From Virgifigura sp964551315 (GTDB lineage Bacteria; Pseudomonadota; Alphaproteobacteria; Dongiales; Dongiaceae): a stretch of 64,000 bases of DNA. The position numbers and the translations under genes were made by a program. The stretch is from NCBI GenBank assembly GCA_964551315.1, contig CAZKCM010000010.1, positions 26,371-90,370 on the forward strand, in the 5' to 3' direction. Positions 27,098 through 35,193 of this stretch are shown here, one piece after another. Within the stretch, counting starts at the first letter, position 1. Each line of letters opens with the position of its first letter. The notes under the pieces were generated by a model that made no database searches, was not told the DNA's origin, and worked only from the letters and a program-made list of their open reading frames with translations.

Positions 27098-28255
27098 ATG
27101 GTGAGCCAGGACCTACGCTCTGACCACGACGTTGTCCTTGAGCGGATGGCAGCGATCGCGCGATTCGGAGACCGCGCGCTTGACGTAGACGACCTTCAGG
27201 TCCTGCTTCAGGACGCCGCGGAGCTTGCGGCGAAGGGCCTTGACGTCGGTCGGTCGAAGGTGCTCGAGCTGACGGAGGACGGCGAGACACTCTTCGTCCG
27301 CGCGGGCATCGGGTGGGGGCCGGGCGTGGTCGGGGCAACGACGGTCGGCGGAGGCCGGAAGTCGGGGGCTGGCTACGCGCTGCTCACCGGCAAGCCGGTG
27401 ATTTCGGAAGACCTGGACCGCGAAACGCGGTTCGAGATACCGGAGATTCTGCGGCGACACGGCATCAAGAGCGTGGTCAATGTCATCATCAAGGGCGTCG
27501 ACCGGCCGTTCGGAGTCCTCGAGATCGACAGCGACGAGCGGCGCCGGTTCACGCAGGCCGACGTCGACTTCCTGCAAGGTTACGCCAACCTTCTCGCGGC
27601 CACCATTCATCGTTTGCGCACGAACCAGCAGTTGAGGGCAGCGGCCGAGGAGAAGACGCTTCTGCTCCGCGAGCTTCAGCACAGAGTGAAGAACAGCCTG
27701 CAGACAATCACCTCGATCGTGCGGATCCAGCGGGCGCTGTCGCGAAGCCCGGAAGCGCAGCGGAGCTTCGAGACGCTGATGAACAGGCTCACCGCGCTGA
27801 GCCTGGTGCACAAGCAGCTCTACGCTCGTCAGGAAACGCGCGCCCTCGCGCTCAACAGCTATCTCGAAGAGCTCTGCTCGAACCTGATCACCGCCGCCGA
27901 TCTCGGTTCCGACGACATCAGGCTCAACCTGCGGCTCGAGCCGGTCGTGGTGCCGGTCGATCTGGCCTCCTCATTGGGCCTGATCGCGAACGAGTTCATC
28001 ACGAACAGCATGCAGCATGCGTTTCCGAGCCGCAGCGGGACCATCAGCGTGACCCTCGCGCGCGTCGGCCCCGACAAGGCGCACCTCACCTTGGCCGATG
28101 ACGGCATCGGCCAGGCCGCGCAGGCAAGCGACGAGGCCTCTCCTCGACCGGGGCTCGGTCAGCAGCTCATCCGCAGCCTCGTCGAGCAGGTCGGCGGCAC
28201 GATCGAATGGGGCGAGGGTCCGGGCACGCGGGCGACCATCACCTTTCCGGTTTGA
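27098..28255 (+). CDS. GAF-domain sensor histidine kinase, HisKA_2 type
   Basis: 385 aa from an ATG at 27098; GTG 27101 or ATG 27146 are alternatives, because the GGAG abuts the first ATG. A GAF domain spans about residues 20-165, with VINVIIKGVDRPFGVLEIDS-like core text. The HisKA_2 segment follows: LLLRELQHRVKNSLQTITSI, carrying the phospho-accepting His. The HATPase then has SLGLIANEFITNSMQHAFPS and the G-box GLGQQLIRSLVEQVGG. Kinases of this class feed the alphaproteobacterial general stress response and light/redox sensing. Single response regulators lie on both sides. Confidence 0.9.
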   Translation: MVSQDLRSDHDVVLERMAAIARFGDRALDVDDLQVLLQDAAELAAKGLDVGRSKVLELTEDGETLFVRAGIGWGPGVVGATTVGGGRKSGAGYALLTGKPVISEDLDRETRFEIPEILRRHGIKSVVNVIIKGVDRPFGVLEIDSDERRRFTQADVDFLQGYANLLAATIHRLRTNQQLRAAAEEKTLLLRELQHRVKNSLQTITSIVRIQRALSRSPEAQRSFETLMNRLTALSLVHKQLYARQETRALALNSYLEELCSNLITAADLGSDDIRLNLRLEPVVVPVDLASSLGLIANEFITNSMQHAFPSRSGTISVTLARVGPDKAHLTLADDGIGQAAQASDEASPRPGLGQQLIRSLVEQVGGTIEWGEGPGTRATITFPV

Positions 28256-28278
28256 CGACGGCCCGCAGGCCGACAGCG

Positions 28279-28713
28279 TCAGCCCGGCGTCGAATCGGAC
28301 AACACGCGCGCAAGCACGGATTCAAGTTCCTGCGGGAAGACCGGCTTCCGCAACAAGCCCGCGGCGCCGACCGCCTCGATTCGCGCGACCGTTTGAGAAT
28401 CCGCGAACGCGGTGCAAAACACGACCGGAACCTGACGACGGGCCTTGATCTGCGCAGCCGCCGTCACACCGTCGTCGCCCCTCGCCAGGCAGACGTCCAT
28501 GAGCACGAGATGCGGTTCCGCCTGCTCTGCGAGCCGAATCGCTTCCGACGCCCTGCCGGAAACGCCGCAAACCTCGTAGCCGAACTCCTCGACCAGGCTG
28601 CACAATTCCCAGGCAATGATCGCCTCGTCTTCGACGATCAGGATGCGCACAGCCGCATCGACCTCGCGAGAAGTCGACGACGATTCCCCCAGCCTGTTGT
28701 CCGGCCGTTCCAT
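28279..28713 (-). CDS. Single-domain response regulator
   Basis: 144 aa from an ATG at 28713; upstream in-frame ATGs at 28743 and 28803 are possible. It is a REC domain only. RILIVEDEAIIAWELCSLVEEFGY gives the acidic pocket, HLVLMDVCLARGDDGV the phosphorylated Asp, VVFCTAFAD the conserved Ser/Thr position, and LLRKPVFPQEL the Lys. With no DNA-binding domain, it may work as a phosphate shuttle or sink for the adjacent HisKA_2 kinase, with which it is convergent. Confidence 0.88.
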   Translation of the reverse strand: MERPDNRLGESSSTSREVDAAVRILIVEDEAIIAWELCSLVEEFGYEVCGVSGRASEAIRLAEQAEPHLVLMDVCLARGDDGVTAAAQIKARRQVPVVFCTAFADSQTVARIEAVGAAGLLRKPVFPQELESVLARVLSDSTPG

Positions 28714-29309
28714 GCGCGGCGCGCTTGGTATGCCGGAGGACATCCGGGATGGCTCAGTCACCGCCCGCATTTCCCCTCGCCACCGCAAGAAGACGGGGCG
28801 CAATAATGCGTCCGGTCAGCGCCCTCGTCTACAGTAAATCCGCATGAGAAACGATCGCGCAAAGCTGCACGACACCAATATCTTCTTTGGTTTAGGAATA
28901 TTCCAAGTTACGTTGCTTTCTCCGTCTTCTGACCGCGCATCAACCTTCCAAGGAAAGACGTTGCGAAAACAGCTCAAGCGGCCCTATGCTCCGCGCGATT
29001 CCGGCTCGTTGAGCCAACAGGCCACCGATCATCGCCTTAGAGCGCCGAACGGAACTCCCCCATGATCTCTATCGCATCAATGACTTGACAGGCCCACTTG
29101 ACCCACGTCGAGAGGATCTGACGCTCCGATCTCGAAGAAGCCTCTGGAAACCCGCGCGCCAATCGGCCAACGCCCGAGGACGGCGCCGGAGGATGGCGCC
29201 CCTACAGGAATTTGCATCCCTGATTGAACTCTTTGCGTGAGCCGGTGTTGACTCATGTGTCAATCTTGTGGTCGCCGAAACCGGCGCCCTCAGACCAGGC
29301 AATTTTGGT
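28714..29309. other. Intergenic region between two response regulator genes
   Basis: 596 bp divergent spacer, AT-richer near 28870-28920. I see no gene. A GGAAC at 29051 is followed after 17 bases by CGCA rather than CGTT, a weak stress-promoter look-alike 230 bp from the next start. Confidence 0.5.
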
Positions 29310-29747
29310 ATGCATCAAAATGTGGAAGAGCCGATTCTTCATGCTGAATCCGAAGCAATCGGCATCCTGATCGTCGAGGACGAGATTCTCACCGCCTTGG
29401 CCGCCTCGGCGACGCTCGCCGAACTTGGTTACGAAGTCATCGATATCGCCGCGACAGCCGATGACGCCTTGCGCGCGGCGACCACGAGGCGACCGGACCT
29501 TGTGCTGATGGACATCACATTGGACGGAGAGGCAGACGGCATCACCGCGGCGACGCAGCTGAGAGCGCGTTTCGACCTGCCAGTCCTGTTCGTCTCCGCC
29601 CATACCGACCACCGGACCATGGCGCGGGCGGCCGCGGCGAAGCCCGTGGGCTACCTCTTCAAGCCCTACACCCCGCAGCAGCTCGGCCGGGCGGTGGCGG
29701 CCGCCCGTGCCGCGATGCCGGACCGGAATCGGGTCGGCATCGCCTGA
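29310..29747 (+). CDS. Single-domain response regulator
   Basis: 145 aa starting MHQNVEEPILHAESEAIG. It is a REC domain only, with GILIVEDEILTALAASATLAELGY, the phosphorylation site LVLMDITLDGEADGI, LFVSAHTD, and the lysine in YLFKPYTPQQL. It is very similar in plan to the 28279-28713 regulator and belongs to the same REC type usually paired with HisKA_2/HWE kinases. It has its own divergent promoter region. Confidence 0.88.
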   Translation: MHQNVEEPILHAESEAIGILIVEDEILTALAASATLAELGYEVIDIAATADDALRAATTRRPDLVLMDITLDGEADGITAATQLRARFDLPVLFVSAHTDHRTMARAAAAKPVGYLFKPYTPQQLGRAVAAARAAMPDRNRVGIA

Positions 29748-29783
29748 GTATCAACATCCTCCGGATGGTCCCAATCGAGGTCA

Positions 29784-32045
29784 TCAAAAGGCCAGACGGT
29801 ATTTCGCGGCGGCAACCATTTCCGGGTCGGCGCCGTCGACGTGGCCCGGCTCGAACCGCACGGCTCCGTTCAGCCTTAGATCGTGGCCGCCCCAAAGGCC
29901 TACGCGATAACTCAGCTCGGCGTCGAGTTCGTTGCCCGAAGGAACGAGGTCAACCCGTTCGGCGCGCCGTAGGACGGCGCCTTCGAAGGTCCGCCCGACC
30001 GGCACGTCGAGGACCGCCGACCCGGCGGTGACCTTGAGCGGCCGGGATAGCGACAGCGCCAGACGGTCTGCCTCGCGGAGGACACCGCGGCCGGCGATGC
30101 CGACGCCGAAGGCGCTGCTCCGAACCGTCGAGATGTCGCGCAGGAGCCCGCCGTCGGCACCAATTCGGGTCCTTCCGATGCCATAGGCGCCGAAGAGCTC
30201 CGTTCTGCCAGTCAGCGACAGGCCGCCGGAAATGCCGAAGAACAGGGTTTCCGACCGGGCACCCAGGAGGAAAGCGCCATCGCCGACCGTGTCCAGCGCG
30301 CTGCCGCGCTCGATCAGCTGGCCGACCTGGATTGCCAGATGGCTGCCCTCGCCCCAGTCGTGGCGCAGCTCGCCCACATAGGCCCGGCGCTCGATCTCGT
30401 GTTCCGACGCGCCCCCGATCGAGTCATCCTCGGTCAGGCCGAAGCGAACGGAAAGCCCGTCCCCGCCGCTCGTGCCAAGAACGAGGCCGTCGCCCGCGCC
30501 GGCCAGCCGAAGATAAGGCGAAACCAGCGCCCGCTCGCCGAGAAGGCCCGTCGCCTCCGGCCGGGCCCCCAGGCTGAACTGGGAGCTCAGCCCATAGCCA
30601 TGGCTGGCCGTGAGTTCCGTCGAGAGCGCGGGCAGTGACGTCGTGATCGCGAACCGCCGCACGGTCCGGTTTCCGGTGCCGCCGAGGGCGTCCGCGGCCG
30701 GGTCGTTTCGATCCATCGCCTCGTAGGAGAAGTTCGCCGCGATCCGCGGCGCCAGCACGGCCTGCGCGGTCCGGACCTCACCGTCCCCGGAGAGCCACCG
30801 CTCCAGATCGACGCCGGAGTGACGGACCCTCACAGCCGGCGCAAGGTCGATGGCATAGGGACGGCCATAGCCGTCGAGAAAGATCGCGTCGCCGAGAAGC
30901 GCCGCACCGGACAGCGCATCGCCGAACGCCGCACCGAGCGCCAGGCCGGTTGCCTCCAGCGGGGCGCCTTGCTCCCCCACCTCGGCGCCGACGGGTACCA
31001 CCAGCGCGCCTTGCGGTTGGAGTGCCGCCTCGAGATTGAGAAGGCCACGGCCGTAGACCGCGTCCGGTCCGGGCGCCCCGAGGTCGGTTGCGGTCGTGAG
31101 GAGCAAATCGGCCACCTGCTTGGCGCTGAGATAGGGCGCGGCGTCGAGCAACACGGCCGCGGCGCCGGAGACATGCGGCGCGGCGAACGAGGTTCCGTCG
31201 GCCGACACCAAACCGCCGCCCTTTCCGGTCGTGACGACGCCCACGCCGGGCGCGACGAGAAAGGCGTTCTGTGCCCCGCCCGCCCGGTTGCTGAACGCGG
31301 CGATCCGGTTGGCCGCATCGACGGCGCCGACGGCGATCGCCTGGCCGCCGGCCGCGGCCGAGGCCGCGAACATTGCCGGATAGGACGGGTTCGGGTCCCC
31401 GTCGTTGCCGGCTGCGAAGACCAGGATCGCCCCCTTGGCGACGGCATTGCTCAATGCGGCCTGAAAGGCGGGGCCGAGGCCCGATGCCCCGGCCAGGCTG
31501 TAGTTGATCACGCGGGCGCCGTTCCCCACCGCATGATCGGTGGCCCTCGCGAGGTCGGACTGATTGAACCAGCAGCCGTCCTGATCGCACCCCTCTTCGG
31601 CCCGAATCGCAAGCAGCGTCGACTCGTAGGCGACGCCGTGCATCGACGCGCCGTTCCGGCGCGCCGCGATGACGCCCGCGACGGCCGTGCCGTGGCCGTT
31701 TCGATCATCGACCCAGCCCGGGTTGCCAGAGCGGATATCGATGCTGGCGCCCGAGATCGCACCGGCAAACTCCGGGTGATCGAGGTCGATGCCGGTGTCG
31801 ATCACCGCGACCCGGACGCCCCGGCCCGTCGCCCCGGCGCGGTAGGCCGAAGACGCACGGATCGCGGCAAGGCCATAGTTGGCGTCATATTCGGCGGCCA
31901 GGCGTTCCGGGGTCGCCCGGAGCGAACCGGCGCCCGATCCGCCCCCGCCGCAGGCCGACAGACCGATACAGACGCCGGCCAGCAGAAAGAAGAGCCCGCC
32001 CTTGAATGCCCTCAAGATACAGCCCGCCGATTCCCCGGGTCGCAA
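29784..32045 (-). CDS. Subtilisin-like (S8) autotransporter lipoprotein
   Basis: 753 aa. A signal peptide ends in the lipobox LSAC (Cys32), followed by a Gly/Ser spacer. The S8 protease domain spans about residues 50-345 with the catalytic triad Asp83 (VAVIDTGID), His118 (NGHGTAVAGV) and Ser286 (GTSFAAPHV). A linker leads to a C-terminal beta-barrel-like region of about 260 residues with alternating hydrophobic strands, ending in phenylalanine (KYRLAF), the usual outer-membrane signature. The plan matches NalP/AspA-type serine protease autotransporters, including the lipid anchor. It probably matures surface proteins. Confidence 0.9.
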   Translation of the reverse strand: MRPGESAGCILRAFKGGLFFLLAGVCIGLSACGGGGSGAGSLRATPERLAAEYDANYGLAAIRASSAYRAGATGRGVRVAVIDTGIDLDHPEFAGAISGASIDIRSGNPGWVDDRNGHGTAVAGVIAARRNGASMHGVAYESTLLAIRAEEGCDQDGCWFNQSDLARATDHAVGNGARVINYSLAGASGLGPAFQAALSNAVAKGAILVFAAGNDGDPNPSYPAMFAASAAAGGQAIAVGAVDAANRIAAFSNRAGGAQNAFLVAPGVGVVTTGKGGGLVSADGTSFAAPHVSGAAAVLLDAAPYLSAKQVADLLLTTATDLGAPGPDAVYGRGLLNLEAALQPQGALVVPVGAEVGEQGAPLEATGLALGAAFGDALSGAALLGDAIFLDGYGRPYAIDLAPAVRVRHSGVDLERWLSGDGEVRTAQAVLAPRIAANFSYEAMDRNDPAADALGGTGNRTVRRFAITTSLPALSTELTASHGYGLSSQFSLGARPEATGLLGERALVSPYLRLAGAGDGLVLGTSGGDGLSVRFGLTEDDSIGGASEHEIERRAYVGELRHDWGEGSHLAIQVGQLIERGSALDTVGDGAFLLGARSETLFFGISGGLSLTGRTELFGAYGIGRTRIGADGGLLRDISTVRSSAFGVGIAGRGVLREADRLALSLSRPLKVTAGSAVLDVPVGRTFEGAVLRRAERVDLVPSGNELDAELSYRVGLWGGHDLRLNGAVRFEPGHVDGADPEMVAAAKYRLAF

Positions 32046-32218
32046 GCGTCAGGCGGGGGCGACGTTCGCACGGTCCTCGGCCGCCGGCGCCCGGATGCCT
32101 CGTTTTGAATTCGGGACCGGGCCACCTTAAGATCGGGTTAACCATCTTCCGCCCGAATTCGCCGCGGCGGCGGAATCGGTCAGGGGGCGCGCCGGCACGG
32201 GCGCGGCTCGGGTGCCGG

Positions 32219-33415
32219 CTATTCCGCGCGCGTCAGGCGGTAGACGTGATCGTCGCCGGGGCGTGGATCGCCGCGGCCGTCGCGGTTGCTGGTCAGGATG
32301 TACAGGGCCCCGTCGGGGCCGGCCACAGCGGCACGCAAGCGCCCGTACCGCCCTCCGCCGCGATCCTCGGCGAACCAGTGAGCGATCCGCTCGACGCGAT
32401 AGCCCTCCCCCACCGGCGTGACATCGATGCGGACCAGGGCCTCGCTTTTCAGCGTCGCCACGAACAGCGCGCCGTCGTGGAAGGCCGCGCCGGCCGGCGG
32501 AACCGCCGCCTCCGCCCAGACGACGATCGGGTCGATGAACTCTTCCAGGCCCGGCGCGCCGACGACCTCCGGCCAGCCATAGTTCCCGCCGGGCCGGATC
32601 ACGTTGATTTCGTCATGCGCGCGCAGGCCGAATTCGCCGGAGGGTCCGTGTTCGGACGCGAACAGGTCGCCCGTCTCCGGATGCCAGGCCAGGCCCTGGA
32701 CGTTGCGGTGACCGTAGGAATAGACCGGCGAGCCGGGGAACGGGTTGTCCGCCGGAACGCCGCCATCAGGGGTCAGGCGCAGGATCTTTCCGGCGAGGGA
32801 GTCGAGATCCTGTGAGAGCTCCGGTTTGGACGCGTCGCCGGTGGCGACGTACAGCATGCCGTCCGGTCCGAAGGCGATGCGGCCGCCGTTGTGGAACCGG
32901 CTGGCGGGGATCTCGTCGATGACGACCCGATCGAAGCGGGCGCTGTCGCCTTCGTCGACGAGGCGTACCACCCGGTTGGCATCACCGCCATCCGGGGCGC
33001 GATAGGTATGCATCGCATAGATGTAGGGCCGTTCCGGGAACCGCGGGTCCACGGCCAGTCCCATGAGGCCGCCCTCGCCGCCCGCCACGAGGCCGAAGAT
33101 CAGGTCGATCAGCCCGTCCGGATCGCCCGCAATGGTCTCGAGCGTGGCATAGGGCCGCGCCGTCAGCGCCCCGTCCCGGACAAGCCGGATGCCCCCGGGC
33201 CGTTCGCTGACCAGCGCACGGCCGTCGGGCAGGAAGACGAGTGACCAGGGCACCTCCAGCCCATTGACCCAGGGCCGGACGCGGTACCCGGGCGGGTCAG
33301 GAACATACGCTTCCGCCGCCGCCTGCCGCCCCGGACCGACGATCGGGTCCGCCGCCGTGCAGGAGGCGGCAGACCCCAGCGAGACGACCAGGACCAGCGG
33401 CGCAAGCACCCGCAC
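32219..33415 (-). CDS. PQQ-dependent sugar (aldose) dehydrogenase, Asd/YliI type
   Basis: 398 aa exported six-bladed propeller enzyme oxidising aldoses in the periplasm. A signal peptide ends near SAASC; the Cys could be lipidated, but the lipobox is atypical. Family segments include LEVPWSLVFLPDGRALVSERPGGI, EGGLMGLAVDP, SRFHNGGRIAFGPDGMLYVATGD, YGHRNVQGLAWHP, and the C-terminal GDDHVYRLTR. Metal and PQQ contacts are expected around HNGGR and GHRN. No pqq biosynthesis genes are in the window. Confidence 0.9.
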   Translation of the reverse strand: MRVLAPLVLVVSLGSAASCTAADPIVGPGRQAAAEAYVPDPPGYRVRPWVNGLEVPWSLVFLPDGRALVSERPGGIRLVRDGALTARPYATLETIAGDPDGLIDLIFGLVAGGEGGLMGLAVDPRFPERPYIYAMHTYRAPDGGDANRVVRLVDEGDSARFDRVVIDEIPASRFHNGGRIAFGPDGMLYVATGDASKPELSQDLDSLAGKILRLTPDGGVPADNPFPGSPVYSYGHRNVQGLAWHPETGDLFASEHGPSGEFGLRAHDEINVIRPGGNYGWPEVVGAPGLEEFIDPIVVWAEAAVPPAGAAFHDGALFVATLKSEALVRIDVTPVGEGYRVERIAHWFAEDRGGGRYGRLRAAVAGPDGALYILTSNRDGRGDPRPGDDHVYRLTRAE

Positions 33416-33444
33416 GCGCCAGCCTATGTCACCACACCCCTATG

Positions 33445-34104
33445 TCACCACATCGCGGCGCGGCGCCGCTGAACGGACTGCCGCCGTCCGGACCGCCTGA
33501 AGGCCCCTCGTGACCCCGCCGCAATGGCGAATCCCAGTCCGGCCGCCGCAATCGCCGCCGGGATGGGATGCTCCCTGAGCATCGAGCCGGCGCGCGCGAT
33601 GCCGCCGTTCGCCGGCGCCTTGGCCTCGCGCCGCAGGTACTCGCGCGTAATCTCCGGGAGATACTGATGGAGCCAATCGGCCATCGCCTGCTCCTCGTCC
33701 AGGATCTCCTCGCAGACGCGCATGACATCGAGCTCGCCGCATTCCTGCGCCGCCGCGGCCAGCGCCCGGTAGGACGCAACCTCGAAATGCTCGAAGGCGT
33801 AGGTCGCCATGCAGTTCTTGACGATCTCGTCCGGCGCCATGCCGGCCAGCCAGGTCTCCACATAGCCGGTCAGCCGGGTCGCGGCGTCCTTGACCATCGA
33901 CGGGTCGGTGCCCAGGCGATGGAGGCAGTCTTCGACACGCCGGAGCTGATCGCGCGACTGGTCCAGATGCTCCTCGAGCTTTGCCTGGAGCTGCGGATAT
34001 TCGTCGGTTCGCTCGACCTGCCTCTGCAAGTTGTCGATCGTCGCCCGCTCCATCGCGTGGGCGTCGCGCAACCACGCCAGGAGCGTTTCTCGTCTTGCCA
34101 TCAT
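33445..34104 (-). CDS. Ferritin-like DUF892 (YciE-type) protein with C-terminal membrane segment
   Basis: 219 aa; the ATG at 34104 follows GGAGGACAAGG. The four-helix ferritin-like DUF892 domain fills about residues 5-160: WLRDAHAMERATIDNLQRQV, then AFEHFEVASYRALAAAA and EILDEEQAMADWLHQYLPEI with diiron-type Glu/His residues. A hydrophobic stretch at about 180-197 (IPAAIAAAGLGFAIAAG) could anchor or oligomerise it, followed by a basic tail. DUF892 proteins are classic stress-induced proteins. An exact EcfG promoter lies upstream on this strand. Confidence 0.85.
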   Translation of the reverse strand: MMARRETLLAWLRDAHAMERATIDNLQRQVERTDEYPQLQAKLEEHLDQSRDQLRRVEDCLHRLGTDPSMVKDAATRLTGYVETWLAGMAPDEIVKNCMATYAFEHFEVASYRALAAAAQECGELDVMRVCEEILDEEQAMADWLHQYLPEITREYLRREAKAPANGGIARAGSMLREHPIPAAIAAAGLGFAIAAGSRGAFRRSGRRQSVQRRRAAMW

Positions 34105-34188
34105 CCTTGTCCTCCATGGGCTCGGCGGGCCCGCCGGAGCGAGCCGAGGAGTACCGAGCACGCCTTTGAAAACAAGCTCACATCAGCC

Positions 34189-34213
34189 AACGTCCGGCAC
34201 GATTCGAGGTTCC
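34189..34213 (-). promoter_or_regulatory. EcfG-type general stress promoter (minus strand)
   Basis: On the minus strand, GGAAC (34213-34209) and CGTT (34192-34189) with a 16-base spacer. It reads toward the DUF892 gene, whose start is 84 bases away, and is back to back with the plus-strand stress promoter. Confidence 0.82.
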
Positions 34214-34232
34214 CTTGCCGGCGCGGCGTCGG

Positions 34233-34258
34233 GGAACCTCGGTCATCCCTCCATCGTT
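34233..34258 (+). promoter_or_regulatory. EcfG-type general stress promoter (plus strand)
   Basis: GGAAC at 34233-34237 and CGTT at 34255-34258 with a 17-base spacer, 35 bases before the PRC-barrel gene. The two divergent -35 elements form an inverted repeat (34206-34214 with 34232-34240). Confidence 0.82.
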
Positions 34259-34293
34259 TTAGATATCGAGCTTCAGGAAGAGAACGAGCGGCC

Positions 34294-35186
34294 ATGCTGT
34301 GGAGGACGCCCGACCTCATCGGTTATGGCATCCAGGCAACCAACGGCTCGATCGGCAGCGTCGGCGACCTTCTGTTCGATGACGAGAGCTGGACGGTACG
34401 CTGGGCGGTCGTCGATACCGGGACTTGGCTTCCCGGTCGCCGGGTGCTGCTGCCGCCCTCCGCCCTTGGCCGCCCCGATCCCACCCTGCAGCAGTTTCCG
34501 GTGGATCTGACCCGGCAGAAGGTCAAGGACAGCCCCGACGCCGGCACGGACCGGCCGGTGTCGCGCCAGATGGAGGCGGATCTGTACGGCTATTACGGCT
34601 GGGCTCCCTATTGGACCGCCGGCCCGGGATATGCGCCGCCGGCCGGCGTCGGCGGACCCGGATTGGGCCGGGCCCGCGTTCCGTCGGAGCCGGCCGGCGA
34701 TCCGCATCTGCGAAGCACCAACGAGGTAACCGGCTATTACATCNNNNNNNNNNNNNNNNNNNNNNNNNNNNNNNNNNNNNNNNNNNNNNNNNNNNNNNNN
34801 NNNNNNNNNNNNNNNNNNNNNNNNNNNNNNNNNNNNNNNNNNNGCCGGCCGGCGATCCGCATCTGCGAAGCACCAACGAGGTAACCGGCTATTACATCCG
34901 GGCGACCGACGGCGACATCGGCCACGCCGAGGAGTTCCTCGTCGAGGATGGAAGCTGGGCGATTCGCTACATGATCGTCGACACCAGGAACTGGTGGCCG
35001 GGCAAGGCGGTGCTGATCGCGCCGCAATGGATCCGCGAGGTGAGCTGGGGCGACCGGCGGGTGTTCGTCGACCTCACCCGCCAACAGGTCAAGGACAGCC
35101 CGGAATACGATCCGACGGTGCCCTTGAACCGCGCCTACGAGGAGCAGCTCCACCGCCACTACGACCGACCGTTCTACTGGGGCTAG
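34294..35186 (+). CDS. Tandem PRC-barrel domain protein, interrupted by an artefactual N run
   Basis: After merging the duplicated 55 bases around the Ns the frame is 738 nt, 245 aa. It has two PRC-barrel-like domains. The first has LIGYGIQATNGSIGSVGDLL, VVDTGTWLPGRRVLLPP and DLTRQKVKDSP; the second has VTGYYIRATDGDIGHAEEFL, IVDTRNWWPGKAVLIAP and DLTRQQVKDSP. The linker is Tyr/Gly/Pro-rich. There is no signal peptide. It has its own EcfG promoter and is divergent from DUF892. The glycogen-debranching-type gene starts 8 bases after its stop, so the two are likely co-transcribed under stress. Confidence 0.85.
34744..34843. other. Assembly gap (100 N) that is really a 55-bp overlap
   Basis: Bases 34689-34743 are identical to 34844-34898. 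Removing the Ns and one copy joins the two halves of the PRC-barrel gene in one frame with an integral number of codons. Confidence 0.9.
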
Positions 35187-35193
35187 GGACAGG

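Noticed and set aside
29051..29076. GGAAC followed after 17 bases by CGCA upstream of the 29310 regulator
   Set aside because: The -10 element does not match CGTT and the start codon is over 230 bp away.
34707..34898. A tandem duplication of 55 bases within the PRC-barrel gene
   Set aside because: The two copies sit exactly at the N run and collapse to a clean frame, so it is a contig-end overlap.
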